NCBI GenBank assembly: GCA_947561715.1
Contig: OX387204.1
Span: 17,737,001-17,801,000, forward strand
Source: Ascidia mentula
Taxonomy: Eukaryota; Chordata; Ascidiacea; Phlebobranchia; Ascidiidae
Direction: 5' to 3'
DNA: 64,000 nucleotides
This document shows positions 40,185 through 52,246 of the stretch, in pieces (position 1 is the first letter of the stretch; the number at the start of each line of letters is the position of its first letter). The translations under genes and the position numbers were made by a program. The notes under the pieces were generated by a model that had not been told where the DNA came from, searched no databases, and was given only the letters and a program-made list of their open reading frames with translations.

Positions 40185-41554
40185 ACCGATTAAACACAAC
40201 TGCGCACGCCCTACCAGCGCCTGGAAGTAGAAATGAATGTGGAAGTGTGAAAGTTTCGTGTCACTGGAAGGAACCAACAACAATCCCCGACAGACTAATG
40301 TCAGTCGCGGCACTCAATCATTGCCGCCAAATCACATCTACTGTGGTATGAGTTTAGAACACAATCGAATTGCCACAGTTTTGGGAATGACATTAATCGA
40401 AATGGTGTTTGTAACGTCACATAGGCGAAATCGCGTCGTACTTATATTTACCTGAACAATAAGCCTAGTCAACAGAAGTTACTGACATACAACAAATGCA
40501 TTATTCAAAAGTCTCGCTCATTCAAGCACTTTTAAATATTTTGACCTGACACAGTTGTAACAACACTAAAACCCCGGACACGTTTGGGACAATTCTGACG
40601 TGTGGCAAAACGTTTGTCACGCTTGGGCAGTTTTTTTATATTAATTCTTGACTTGCACCTGAACATTTTTGCCTCCAATGAAGCAGACCTGCGAAGTCAC
40701 AGGTTACGACGTTTTATCGGGTACCGCACCCTCACAGAGCTATTCTAACTAGTTGCTTATTCGAAGAAAGCACCCACAACCACAAAACACTTCGATGAAC
40801 AGTTGACTCAGCTGGCCATTAGTGGCTGCGTTGACGCAACTACACAAAACAATTAACCACTACGCCGAAGACGATGTGCTGGTCACCTATAACAACAACT
40901 CACCGGCGAGCTAGTCACCAGCACTGCGCACTCTCAACGTCTGTCGTTTATGCTTTCTTCAAGTCTAGCTATGACACACTTTTTACTAATTCGCAGTTTA
41001 AGGCTCTCATTTGTGGAATATATGCGCGGTCTTGTTTTTTCAAAGCTAGAAGACCTCAGTGGGATATAAAGGGGATAAAGGCAATTGCTCAGCAACAATG
41101 GAACACTGAAGTTAAAACAACACCGCAAGTCCAATCGCTTTACTTCTTTCATTTCAAAGGAAAAAATGCCAAATTGATAACAAACTCAAATTATTTGTCG
41201 CTACTCTATATTCGTTCTTCATCCCCCTGTAAATTTTCGCATTCCAGGCTTATGTGAAACGCTAAGTGACTAAAAATAGCCACCGGTCCAATAGGAGCGG
41301 AAGTGGTGGGCGTCCAGAGCGATGCTGGCTCTTTGTTCAGGGCCTTCTCTCTCGGGATACCGGCCGTTTTTCCACATGGTTAATTCTCCATGGACTGAAA
41401 ACAACGTACGAGCAACGGGTGACGCTGATGATTGAGAAAAATTTCTTCACTCGGAGCGTTAACACCCGTGATAGTTTTTACCACATCACGCCTATTACAT
41501 CACACCGGTTTAAACCTTAGTCTTGTTTTTTTTTTAAATAAAGCTGAATGTAAA

Positions 41555-42037
41555 CTATAGGCCTCCAACTTGAAAGGAGCAACGGGTTTCTGAGATCAGT
41601 AAACACTGATTTATTGAAGACCAGATATTAACCATTTGCGCACACACAGCAACCACCGCGAACCAACTGTACAGAAACATTACATCCGTTACGGGGAACC
41701 AACATAATAACTGTTTCATATACCATAGTTTATAATTCTTTAGCAAACACAGTGCGCTCCGACGATTTTGTGTGTAGAGATCGGTGATTTTTTTATCTCC
41801 GAAACCTACTTTCGGTTTCTTAATGCGTGGCTCTGTTAACGACATGCGGACAATACGCCAGACAATTTTATTGACCACTTCAGTTATACGGTTTATGATT
41901 TTGGGAATGTACTCGTATCTGCTCTGAAAGGCGGTGGTCAAGAGCTGTTGTGGCCTGCTGTTGAATTGAACTAGGGTCCATGAAATTTTCCAAACTGCGC
42001 TTATTCCTTGGATGATAACATTTGGAAAAATTCCCAT
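41555..42037 (-). CDS. Uncharacterised open frame (160 aa), doubtful
   Basis: A 160-codon frame starting MGIFPNVIIQGISAVWKIS, with a basic middle (EPRIKKPKVGFGDKK) and one plausible membrane stretch (CWFPVTDVMFLYSWFAVVAV). Its length is notable for AT-rich noncoding sequence, but I recognise no family, see no convincing splice partners, and a dispersed repeat lies close by. It may be chance or part of an old repeat. Confidence 0.2.
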   Translation of the reverse strand: MGIFPNVIIQGISAVWKISWTLVQFNSRPQQLLTTAFQSRYEYIPKIINRITEVVNKIVWRIVRMSLTEPRIKKPKVGFGDKKITDLYTQNRRSALCLLKNYKLWYMKQLLCWFPVTDVMFLYSWFAVVAVCAQMVNIWSSINQCLLISETRCSFQVGGL

Positions 42038-42110
42038 ATTCCCTATCCCTGCTTGCTGATAATTGCAACAATAATTATTGTTTTCTTCCTGAAATCAACC
42101 TTTTTCCGAT

Positions 42111-42167
42111 CCCACTTGTTATGCGTGACACAGGTGGAAAATTTGCATTTAAAATTACAATCTAAAC
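42111..42167. repeat. Dispersed repeat, copy 2
   Basis: Matches 33605-33662 (cacttgtt-tgcgtgacacaggtggaaa, then attacaat). Downstream, attgtaattt at about 42290 is an inverted echo, so the full element may extend to about 42310. Confidence 0.5.
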
Positions 42168-43702
42168 AAGCCTCATGTCTGGACCCAGTGTCTATTTGAA
42201 CTTATATGATGATGATGATGATTTCATAGCGAAACATGTGTTCAGAACATAAGTTGTGTTTAGACACGAGTTCTTTCTATATTGTAATTTGATCACTACA
42301 TGTCAATGCATCCTGGTGTTTGTCACCTTCCGAAAGCCTTTATCGTACGGCTGACACACAGTTGAAACTTCCAAGACCGCACTCACATTACGGAATAACC
42401 CCCACTTGACTGACGTCATGTCGGAAGTTGCGTAATGAAGCAACAGTGCTGAAGCCGCAGGGCGACCTAACTTGCACGGGCGCCGGTAAGTTTTCCTCGT
42501 GGGTTTAGTTGAAATAACTTGCGCAACCCTGGTATCCTAACGCCATTGCCGTCCAGCTGCAGAGACTCGATTAATTTTAGCTTTAACTTATCTACCGAAA
42601 GTAGCATGACAACTTCCTATTAGCTGTTTGCCTAAACTTTACCTGCTGTGTAACGAATAAACAATGATTTGGATTGTGACGCATACTTAAGTTATGTATA
42701 CGGATATTTTCTCAAAGTTATGTATACAGTAAGTCTGGGCCAAAGCGTCTTACTTTAGGTTTTGTAAGTTATCTAGCGAATTGTTTATTTGCAAGCAAGA
42801 ACTGATCGCACAAGGCGGCAAGAAAAAAAAAACAGACGTAAATGTCATTAACATTTAGTTTGGAATGTCAAAACTCTGTCACCACTTACTATTCTGCTTG
42901 AATCCAAGATTCATCATCAACAATTGTACCTTTGTTGGTAGCTACTTAACTTAATTAGAAGATCACGCATCATTATACAGGAACGTCTGCTATATTGTCG
43001 ATACCTTTTCCTAGTATCTCCTATTCACTTATTAAAACCGTGGTTTAATTTTCATAATATTAGGTCTTTAAAAAGTTTTAAGATCTACTCAAGCTCTATT
43101 ATTTCTACAACTTGCAAAACCTTGTAAAACAAAAACCTCGTCTGAAAATATTTTACCGCCTTCAATTGACTCCTTGCTGTAAACGACAACTTTAAACTGA
43201 CACGCAGCACAAACAAACCCTGCCACACATCCGTGTCACCCTGTCGAAAAATACACAAGAAACACACAAGCAATCCTTGTCCAACAAACAGTGCAGTTGC
43301 CAGGCAGCACTTTCTTCGAGCAAGCGACCTATTTTCCTTCCAGAACGTTACGCAGTCGCCGAATGACGCAACGAATCAACATGAATGTTGTTCACTCGCT
43401 GCGCATGGCAAAAACGTCGCAATTCGTTTCACAATCGCGCACTCGCGCCTTTATTAATAGACACCAGGAAGGAATCAATCGTTCTGTTGAGACCCTTGCC
43501 TTTTGTTGAAGTTTGTGGCAATCGGTTTTGTATTTTCTATTCCTCGCGCGGAAAGTCTGAAGAAGCGAAAACTGGCTTTGGAAAGTTCTGGAAAGTTTGC
43601 AACATTATACTCTTAATGCCCTACTTTAAAGCTCCTAGCTGTCATGCAAAAACTTGCGTTTTGATCTTTTCCAAGAACACCATGCCTTTACCACTAGTTA
43701 AA

Positions 43703-44005
43703 CAGGGGCGGGCAAAATTTTCGACTCACGGGCCAGAAATTGTCAAAAATTTGACAGGCGAACCAATCCATGTTAGTATAAAGTGAACAAGAGTGTTTAC
43801 ACTACAATTTAGGAACTAACTTGTTTGCAATGAAACAAGTTTCAAAGTTGCAACTGAAAGGTAAAAATCCTGCACTGAAATCACATTAAAACTGCAAAAT
43901 GAACAGTTTGTTAAGTGACATTAATTTCTACTAAACCTCGGCGGGCCAGATTGAAATACCCAATGGACTAGATTTGGCCCGCGGGCCCAAGTTCGCCTTT
44001 GCCTG
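43703..44005. mobile_element. hAT-type MITE, about 300 bp
   Basis: Left end CAGGGGCGGGCAAA, right end reversed CAGGCAAAGGCGAA, both followed inward by complementary GGGCC-rich blocks (cacgggccaga / ggcccgcgggccc). The flanks agttaaa / agttaac suggest an imperfect 8-bp target duplication. No transposase. Confidence 0.65.
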
Positions 44006-45645
44006 AGTTAACCAGCACTCCAAATAAACCGAGACGTTTTGACTCATGGGCGCCTGACTTGATAGCTTATGGTTTTATTGTTTCCCATTCTCATGCTTAA
44101 TGTTAATGTGCGCTGCAGTTTTTTGGTTCATAATATAAATGATTTGATCAACACAAACATAACCTGGAGCACTTGTCCAATAACCTCGTTGAAGGGGTCT
44201 TTGTCTTTACTCGGGCTTACAGACTTCCCTTGTAATTTATTATTCACGTACTTCCGCACGTTTTAATCCATGCAGCATTGTTTGGCAAAGTTGTGGTTTT
44301 GTCAATTGTGGCGCAGACGACATCACAACAGGTTTATAGTTAGTTGCACGACCGCACGTTGTTTTTCTACTTTAAATCCTAAATTGTTACCTGCTAAGTT
44401 GACAAGCATTTCAACTGTCAGTGGTGTCTAACTGCAATGTTGTTCGGTTAATTGTGGTGTACCAATGTTCCCACGTACTGCACCATTGATAAAGACCTGA
44501 GCTGATTTTACCTTCCTGTGCCATATAAATCTACCCACAGCGTCAAACAGAGGGTGTCAGTTCAATCCACTGTAAGTATACAATAATCAACTCGGCATCA
44601 AAATGACACAAGCTTGCCAAGTTCGCGACCGGACCAATACCATTTGCTGATAGACGACTTCCTTCCATTGAAAATTCATTGCAGACTGTGGCCCAGCTTG
44701 GGGGCAACAGCGGGCACGCACTTTGATTTATCCGCAAAATGCAAATCAGACAAGGCACTAGGGGAACTTGAGCTCTTCACAAAGCTGATGTTTGGAGGCA
44801 AGAGTCCAATAACGTGGTTGCTTGCTGACGTTTGAATATGCGTGAGGATAAAAGGTGAACGCCATCTGCGATACACGGTGGCACTGAGTACAAAATACTA
44901 ATCTCAATCTAAATAAATTCCATCCCTTTTTGCTGGTAAAAAGGCAAAATGTATCTTAGAAGTCGTAGCATAAAAAGCTATCTTTGATAATTACATCAGA
45001 CGTTTGGGTTAAGTTTGTAAACTTTTTCTATACAATAAACCTCACCTACGGGAACAAACGTAATTAGATTAATGCATTCAGGTACAGGGAGTTTGTTGCG
45101 AGGCTACTTTTGTCCAGGGGTCCTGTGATGACGTCAAAGTGGCATCGTTTCATTTATTTAAAGATGGATCCACTGGTACCTTTCGATACAAGAACAGTCT
45201 CAAAATAATTCGAATTTTGAAGTTAAACATGAATCAAATGAACTGAACTAACTGAGTCAGAAGATGTGGTTTGCAAGATATATTTCGCTTGTAACAGTGC
45301 AGTTCAACAGGAAAACAGCAATACGTATTTATATTTATGGTGACGTAATGAACAAAGGTGTGAAGGCGTAAACGTCACAAAAAAGCAAAAGTAAAAAGAA
45401 ATAAGAAATACGTATTTGCTCAGTTAGTTATGCCTGAGTTAGTCTAGTGCGAATTGACTGTTAAATTCTTGTAAATTCTTGTTTTTTTAATGTCACAATG
45501 GAAACAATTTGCTCTAGAAATCTATGAGCATTGCCTACGCGAGTTATTGTGTTTAAAATGTTCGGTTTTCCCTTAGTTTAGCACTATTCATTTCTACTGC
45601 GTTACACATAAACCATATTTCACATGATAATATGGCATTAAATAT

Positions 45646-48276
45646 TCACTTGATCTGTTCCACTCTTTCAGGGCCTCGTTTAATAATGGCAACTCCCAGA
45701 ATTCCAACGCCCGTGGCCCTGCCTATTTGCTTTACTTCAAAGAAGTGTTCCTGATTAAATTTGTTCTCCTCCTGTGCCTGTTTCTCAATAAGGAATTCAT
45801 CGGGCGTCTTGCCGACCAAGTGTTCTGCTATTTTATCAGGCGTCGCGATCAACATTTCGTTCGGCATTCCGATTTTCTGTCGGAGGATGCCAGTGATCCA
45901 AACATCGTCGACTCGCAGGTACGGTTCGACTCGGGAAAGGTCGTATAACTGGCTGATGACGTCAACACTTGTTGTGTAGAAGCCGCCGAGACAAAATCTT
46001 GGGTAAAATGGCCACCTGTACTCATTAGGTTTAATGAACCACTTTTTGAAAATCCCAGTTGCGTTTCGTACAGGTGAACTGTAGTAGACCTGGCGGTACG
46101 TGCATATGATTGGAAACGTGGGCCACAGTTGCTTAAACTGGCTGTCTCGAGATCGTTGGACAATATTGTAGAACTTCTGAACGTCAACTAGAAAGTCGTC
46201 ATCGCCCGAAGAATAATAAAAAGTCCGGGGAAGATTCTCTGACGCCCATTGCATTCCAGCAAGGGTCTTCAGTGGCACAAACCTATAGTAGAGAAGTTTT
46301 TTATAGACGCGAAAATCAAACAAGGGATGGATTTATCGAAAACATGTTTTGAACACTTTGATTGTTACAGATTGCTGTCATAAATTATGGCCAAATGCTA
46401 AAAATGGGTCATTTTATGGGGCAGAATTTACTGAATGAAAACAGCTCAATTACCAAATTTTTTGGTAAAAATGTTTAACAAACCTCAAAAGAACACAACA
46501 AAGAGACTAAAATAAATTTACTGCAATTGAGGAGATTTATAACCTTGTTTCCGAATTTGCACCCAAATGGCATATTTTTGGACAGGCGTAAATTACTGGG
46601 ATGGCAATATATTATACCTGTACTCATCTGGCCCATCCATTTGTAGGATATCGTTATATTTCCGATGTTCTTCATCCAATAAAATGGCGTCCGTTTCCGA
46701 ATTGGTTTTCGCCACAACAAAAATTGACTTGAACTGGGCGTCCTTGTAAAATTGCGACTTTTGCCACATGGAGCGCACCTGAGCACGATGGAGAAAATGA
46801 TCCGACTTTGATTTGATGAAATTGACCATCGTCCAAGTCACGTCTGTCAGAAAAGTCTCGTTTAAGCGCTATTATTTGTTGTAGTATTTCCTTAGGAATT
46901 TTTCTAGGGATTTATTTTACTTATTATTAATAGCTGGTGAGATCGTCCCCAAAAGTCCCAAAAGCTGCACTGATGATGCTTAGGTGGAAACGGTGGCCCC
47001 AACTGCAGCATATCTCGTTTTTTTTTTGTAAAGAACCAAACTGATACTATTGCCCACGATAGTGAAATATACGAAAACAAGATCGCTACCTTCTGTGCGA
47101 GACAGACGCGTGAGAATGCTGCCGGGTAATATGGAAATCTTTGTGGTTTTCCAAACAGTTGTTTTGGCCATAGTGCGCTCCACGTGGTTCATATCTGTTT
47201 ATTGGTACCTAGTTTGGTACCCAACATATCGACGATTGACCGAAAGGTACCACAAAGTGGAAATCTGTGTGACTGCTAGTCTACCAGCTAGCACAGTGCC
47301 ACTTCAACAGCTGCACTGATGAGACCTTACAGGTCGAAACAGTGTGTACACCTGTCTGCAGCTCTCATTGAATGTTATGGCTCTTTTGCGCATATAATAT
47401 GCTTTGTGGTTTTATTCTGTTACCTACGTATGGTTAGGGATGTGGTTTCGTGGCAATGTTGAAACATGTCCTCAAAACCCACACGTTTATCTTGCACGAA
47501 ACACTGATGTTTTCTCCCAGCTTTATTTGCATTGGCGAAAAAACCAGTTAGAATAATAATTGGTCCCGTTATGCCAAGTAACGATGCTTTTAACCCAAAC
47601 ACTGAGCTTTGTCGTCAAGTGCTTCGTTGCCAGGACAACCGATCCCTAAAAAGCTTTGACTTAAGTCAAGCAGCAGATGTATGTGGCGAGCAAGATATTG
47701 GAAAGATGCTTTTATTCCACGAAACTCTAAATGTTTGGTGTGTATAGAAGAATGATATAGTTACGGACGTTGTGTAATAAAAAACGAACCAAATTGAATT
47801 AAACCGGAAGCATTAAAAAGCAACAAATTTCTGACTATAGCAAATGTTATCCGGCATGTAAAAGTCGATTTTGCTTTATAGTCTGTACAAATAACACAGA
47901 TGATTGTTCGAGTAAAAGTAAACAGTTTGTTTTTCTCTATTGGCTGTTAATTAATATGGCCCGAAGAAAAGTGATGCAACGTCTGAAGATTTCACGGTCT
48001 GATAACTTTTCTTGTTATGCTTGGTATTAGCATTTATCACGTGAATCTCTTGCTGTGCTATGAAAAGTCGTGGCTGCTTTAATATCTCTTATATTATAAT
48101 TCTGCACATAAATATCACAATGGATTGTTCCAGTTAACAGTAAAGACTCACGCGACAAGTTGTTGTAGCTGTTATTCTCACATCGTTGGGTTAAGTAGTC
48201 AGTTGGTTCTTTGAGAAAACGAAATCTCGGTCGAAGAAAGTTCTTGTCCATGTTATTTTCATTGAAATCGTAAGAT
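45646..48276 (-). CDS. GT31 beta-1,3-galactosyltransferase-like protein, copy 2 (first exon not found)
   Basis: Three exons identified: 48152-48276, 46618-46843, 45646-46282, same phases as the other copies. The stem exon reads YDFNENNMDKNFLRPRFRF. The catalytic exons give TMVNFIKSKSDHFLH, KYNDILQMDGPDEYR, LKTLAGMQWASENLP, YSSGDDDFLVDV, WPFYPRFCLGGFYTTSV and RVDDVWITGIL. The C terminus is longer than in the paralogues (about 50 extra residues, EFLIEKQAQEENKFNQEHFF). The expected membrane-anchor exon should lie between 48277 and 50629 but I could not identify it, so the protein is partial here. Intron 2 contains the hammerhead repeat at 46963-47363. Confidence 0.78.
46963..47363 (+). repeat. 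Retrozyme-like unit bounded by two hammerheads
   Basis: Two hammerhead motifs with the same AGCTGCA-CTGATGA opening occur in the same orientation, 346 bp apart (46963 and 47309). The interval has no coding sign. Animal retrozymes are non-autonomous retroelements built of tandem units a few hundred bases long, each with a type I hammerhead; this fits in form. The upstream ribozyme (46963-47009) keeps stem I (six pairs), CTGATGA and GAAA, but stem II is weak and the base expected to be U at the cleavage site is not. Only one full interval is present. Confidence 0.55.
47309..47363 (+). ncRNA. Type I hammerhead ribozyme, apparently complete
   Basis: All invariant parts are present. Stem I AGCTGCA (47309-47315) pairs perfectly over seven bases with TGCAGCT (47357-47363). 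CTGATGA at 47316-47322. Stem II GACCT/AGGTC (323-327 with 331-335 of the 47 kb block), five perfect pairs with a UAC loop. GAAA at 47336-47339. Helix III opens with ACAG/CTGT. Cleavage site UC lies at 47355-47356, so cutting is expected between 47356 and 47357. Predicted to self-cleave when transcribed on the + strand, antisense to the host gene. Confidence 0.85.
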
Positions 48277-50629
48277 CTGCGCCCTCGTATTTTTCCAATG
48301 CTAAAATAGAAATCTTATTCGTTGATGCAATACGTTATTTGTGACTTTCGAGTTAGAGTGACATATCAAAATATTTCTGCGAGACGTCGATTTTTAAGTG
48401 TGTCAGTTGAAAATGTTCTGGGAGTTTCGCGTACTGATTGCCATCGCAATCACACTTGCTAAAATAAAATAAGCGTTTGCCGCAAGGTACTATTTTGGCA
48501 CCTTAAAAACTGTTAAAAACTTGTCATGATACTTAAATAAAAAAGCCAAAGATAATGTTAAAGTTAAAGTAGAAATGTTGAAGCAGACGCTTTAAATCGT
48601 GCCCAACATCAGAGAACCATTGTTAAATGACTGAGACAGACGGAAGCTAAGAGGAGCAAAACGCAAAGATGATAATCACGTGATAACAACTTTCCTGTGA
48701 CGTCATGATGAGCATACAAAATATATCACCGTATACTGATGGTGCCAAGATGCACAAACGTTTTGTACATACAATTATTACTGGAAAGACATTTTGTATT
48801 CAGCACAATACCATGCATCGATGATTTTAATTGGACGTCGCGAACGTTTCGTCCCTTCTCAACATGCTTTTTAACCTGAAAGCCTTTTGTATTGCAAATG
48901 GTCGTCGATATATATGGACTTGGGCGCGCTTCGGTTGATAGGACGTCACTATAAAACGGGCTGTTCGCGTTTGCTTATCGTCAAAGGCGTAACATCGCAA
49001 TATATAACGCGCAGCTTTTGTGTCTAAGGATGACACGCAGATATGTTTGGGGAGAGTCCTCCTAATATTTGCGGGTATTTTATTTTGCTTGCCACAAGAG
49101 CTTATGCCTTACAACGGAACGAAATGGGTTGTGTTTAATGATTTTACAAGATACTCCCCCCAGCCTTTCCTTTACACCTTTTAAACGTGATATCGTATGT
49201 ATAGTCGTCTGAGGGGCCACGAGTTTTATTTACATTAACCGTGGTAATGTTTCCCCATATGTTTTACCGGTTGTGCAATCCCATATAGAGGGCGCGTTTT
49301 TATTCATGTTAGCCCTGATATTTATGTCATAAACTCAGTTATGTTCGAAATGTCTGAAAAATATGTCCAGTATCTTAGCTTTGGATTTCATATTCAAAGT
49401 TGTTCATTAACTCATGCAGCATGTTCTATATTCTAATTACTCTTACCTATTTTGTTGGAACAGGAGGCACAGAGCAGTGAAAAAAACGCTCGAACCGAGC
49501 AGGAACTGCACTTTACGTTTTGACACCATTTGTTTTGGTTTCAGCATTTTTTTAATAAATATAAATCACACAACCTTAATGAAAAATACCGTTGTTAATT
49601 CATCTTATTTTCTTCAAACCATGAAGTATCACCGACGTAATCTTTGCATCTTACATGCTACGTGAGCATTTGTCCTTATTAACTTTTTAACTTGCTATGT
49701 GAAAACTATAGGGATGTAACAAGCCCCTTGAATTTACCACTGCCACGAGCCTATAATTACATTTCACTTCATGTCCGGCACGTTAAACTGATCAACAGCT
49801 CTGTCGAGCCGATCCCGAGGGTGAATGGTTGCTCAACAAAACACTGTCTTGCGTCTCAACTCAACCGTGGCCATCTATGGCAAGGTGTGTCCAGACAGCA
49901 TACGCCCGGAGTGTGATCATTGCCCGTTTCCTCACGTGTCCGGGGTGTTTGATGCGTCAACCCCACAGGTTTTTACGGTATGGAGAAAAGCGTAACTATA
50001 TAGCTCATTGACAGACGATCGTAACATTTATATCTCATATGTATAAGGTTACAGCACCCTTGCAGCACTTTCTAGCTAGACAACGTATGGAATTTGGCAC
50101 CAGGCCTATTTAAAACACACGTAATCCTAGTCATTGCTTAAACTAATGAAAATTACTGCCTCATGTGCGCCATACTTTCTATTACAAACCCTATACATAC
50201 ACCTTGTTGACATCGGCTATACCAATACTTTATGTTTCTTGTTCGTTACCAATAGGTATGCAAAAATGCACATAAGCGTTAAATTAGTCAAGACAAACAT
50301 AAAATACGGAAGACGATCATAAAAGAAATTTCTCATAAATAACCACAGTTATCTCAGACTTTTGTGCTTCAAAATGACAAATCTTGGAAATAAGGGCAGT
50401 TTGGCAGGTGTGGTTGCGAGAACAATAACTGACACAATTTTTGTAATTTCATTTTACTTTGCTAAGTTGGGCGCAACATCAGTTTGTTAAACAAACGAAT
50501 TTGTAGCGTTAAAGAATGTTGGTTATGGTGTAGGATCGTAATGGTTCTGGAAAATCATATTTTCACCTAAAATCTCATGAAACTTTTGTAAAAACAAGAC
50601 AGAGAAATACAACATCTTCCAACATAAAT
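48277..50629. other. Region upstream of GT31 copy 2 and downstream of copy 3
   Basis: About 2.35 kb. It should contain the missing first exon of copy 2 and its promoter. TGACGTCA at 48698. Frames at 48827-49036 (-) and 49414-49665 (+) carry no membrane anchor or known motif. Confidence 0.4.
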
Positions 50630-52246
50630 TTAAAACTTCTCTGAGGAATTTAATTCCACATCTTCGGGCTTGCGAAATGTGATGGGTGGTCCAGAAACGC
50701 CTAAAATCAATTGATCGGGCATCATGATTTTGGCGCGCAAAATTCCTGTGATCCATACGTCGTCTGCGGGTAAGTACCTCTCCCTTGTGGATGCTTCAAA
50801 AAGTTGCTTGACAACCGCCACACTGGTGGTGTAGAATCCTCCGTGGCAAAACTTTGGGTAATAAGGCCATCTGTAATGCACTCCCGGCGCGAATCTCAAT
50901 GACCCGTTTTCAGTCCGTACCGGCGCTTGACCTTGGAGCACCTTGTGGACGCAAGCAATGGGAAACTCGGGCCATTGCTGGGCGGTCACAAGTTTTAAAA
51001 CATTTTCTACGACTCCTTTCAATCTCGTGACGTCGACTTCAGTATCGTCGTTCCCGGATGAGTAGAAGAACTTCCCTGGAAGTCGATTCGAAGCCCATTG
51101 CATGCCGGCGAGTGTTCGTAAGGCGGCGTACCTGTACAAGACTTTAGTTTTTATGGCGTCTCACCAAGAAGAAAACCTGATTCGTGACCAGAATACCCTA
51201 TGTTCAAATCGCGGTGGTTAAAAAAAGAAGTTAATAGTGGCGCAATGTATGTAGGTATTGTTTCTTAACTATATGTAGGTGAAGTATCGAGTAGAAGGAA
51301 TACATGGGATTGTGATTTTTTCTCATTCCTTTTAAATACGTCACCCACCTATCTCCATCCGGGACACCGATCTGCAAAATATCGCCAAAAATTTTCGATT
51401 CTCTTTGCAATCTGTTTTCGAATTCGGGCAAAGGTTTCGCTACAACGAATATTGTCCGGAAACTTGCACCGTTAATCCACCTGCTAGTAGCCCACGTACG
51501 TCGCAGAGAGTCCCGGTTTGCAAAGTTGCTGACTTTCGATTTGATAAAGTTCACCATCGTCCAACGAGTGTCTGCAGAGAATTAGGTTTGGTTTATATTT
51601 CTGTTGATTTGATGAAAGTGGTTAAATTGTTGTGTTATATATGAGGAACTTGTTCTAAGCGGGCCGTATATGTCCATGCTGTGTTTTCTGATGGCGTTTG
51701 CGGCTACGGACGAACAATAATAAATGAACTAATTGTTTTGTACATTCTATAGTTTCTTTTTAAAATATAACTTTACATTATTTATCATGTATCATTATAT
51801 ATAGTTGTGTACGGTGGGGGTTACGATTGTACTTATCTGTGGCTCAACCACACAGGTACAACTGCCAATGTCCCTTTCGTAAGAACCGCTAATAGGCCAA
51901 TGGTTCGGTAACACCACATTGGAGAAATGAATCCACAGACATACTTTGTTGGTAAATGCATTCCATTTTATCGCATGGTCCCGGCTTGACGATCCATGGT
52001 TCCATACCGAACCTGAAGGGCGGGCGTTGAAACGTTTGAGATGATGACGTCATGTTTTCGTTGTAGTCGTACGCGAACGGTCGAAAGTTGCCGTTGTAAC
52101 TTTGCGTGTACGGAAAAATAACGGTGATAATAAACAACTTTGAGTGAAGTGAATATGAGGACTTACCTCAAACTAAATGCGAAAATGAAGATGACGAAAC
52201 AGAGAGAAGTGGTGACAAGGAACAATAAACGTAATTTGCATTTCAT
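50630..52246 (-). CDS. GT31 beta-1,3-galactosyltransferase-like protein, copy 3, altered DxD
   Basis: Four exons: 52167-52246, 51945-52099, 51349-51571, 50630-51131, phases 2-1-2; 319 aa. Type II anchor MKCKLRLLFLVTTSLCFVIF, stem with FAYDYNENM and PPFRFGMEPW, then TMVNFIKSKVSNFANRDSL, RRTWATSRW, FGDILQIGVPDGDR, LRTLAGMQWASNRLP, WPYYPKFCHGGFYTTSV and PADDVWITGIL. The usual DDD reads NDD (YSSGNDDTEVDV), and the DGPDDY block reads VPDGDR, both unlike the other three copies. The C terminus is the shortest. This is the most diverged copy and may have lost or changed activity. All splice signals and the frame are intact, so it is not an evident pseudogene. Confidence 0.82.
51166..51219 (+). repeat. 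SINE-like fragment with B-box-like end
   Basis: agaagaaaacctgat, cgtgaccag and at.ccc recur in order at 63718-63765; here they are followed by tgttcaaatcgcgg, which resembles a tRNA B box. It lies in intron 3 of GT31 copy 3. Confidence 0.45.

Larger units (their letters stand above)
40185..45645. other. Intergenic between GT31 copies 1 and 2
   Basis: About 5.4 kb. Contains an unrecognised 160-codon frame (separate entry), a hAT MITE at 43703-44005, a dispersed repeat at 42111-42167, a (GAT)n tract at about 42208 and TGACGTCA at 42411 and 45129. Frames at 40874-41257 (+) and around 44543-44876 show no family motif. Confidence 0.4.

Noticed and set aside
40874-41257. 127-codon + strand frame as a gene
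   Set aside because: No recognised motif, no splice partners, composition like its surroundings.
42195-42250. Hammerhead-like string ending gcgaaacatgtg after (GAT)n
   Set aside because: CTGATGA is lacking, the base at the cleavage position would be G, and the flanking complementarity (AACTTAT/ATAAGTT) does not abut the cores.
43385-43786. 133-codon + strand frame as a gene
   Set aside because: Its 3' part runs into the hAT MITE that starts at 43703 and no motif is seen.
48827-49036. Missing first exon of GT31 copy 2
   Set aside because: The frame has no membrane anchor and no donor in the required phase.
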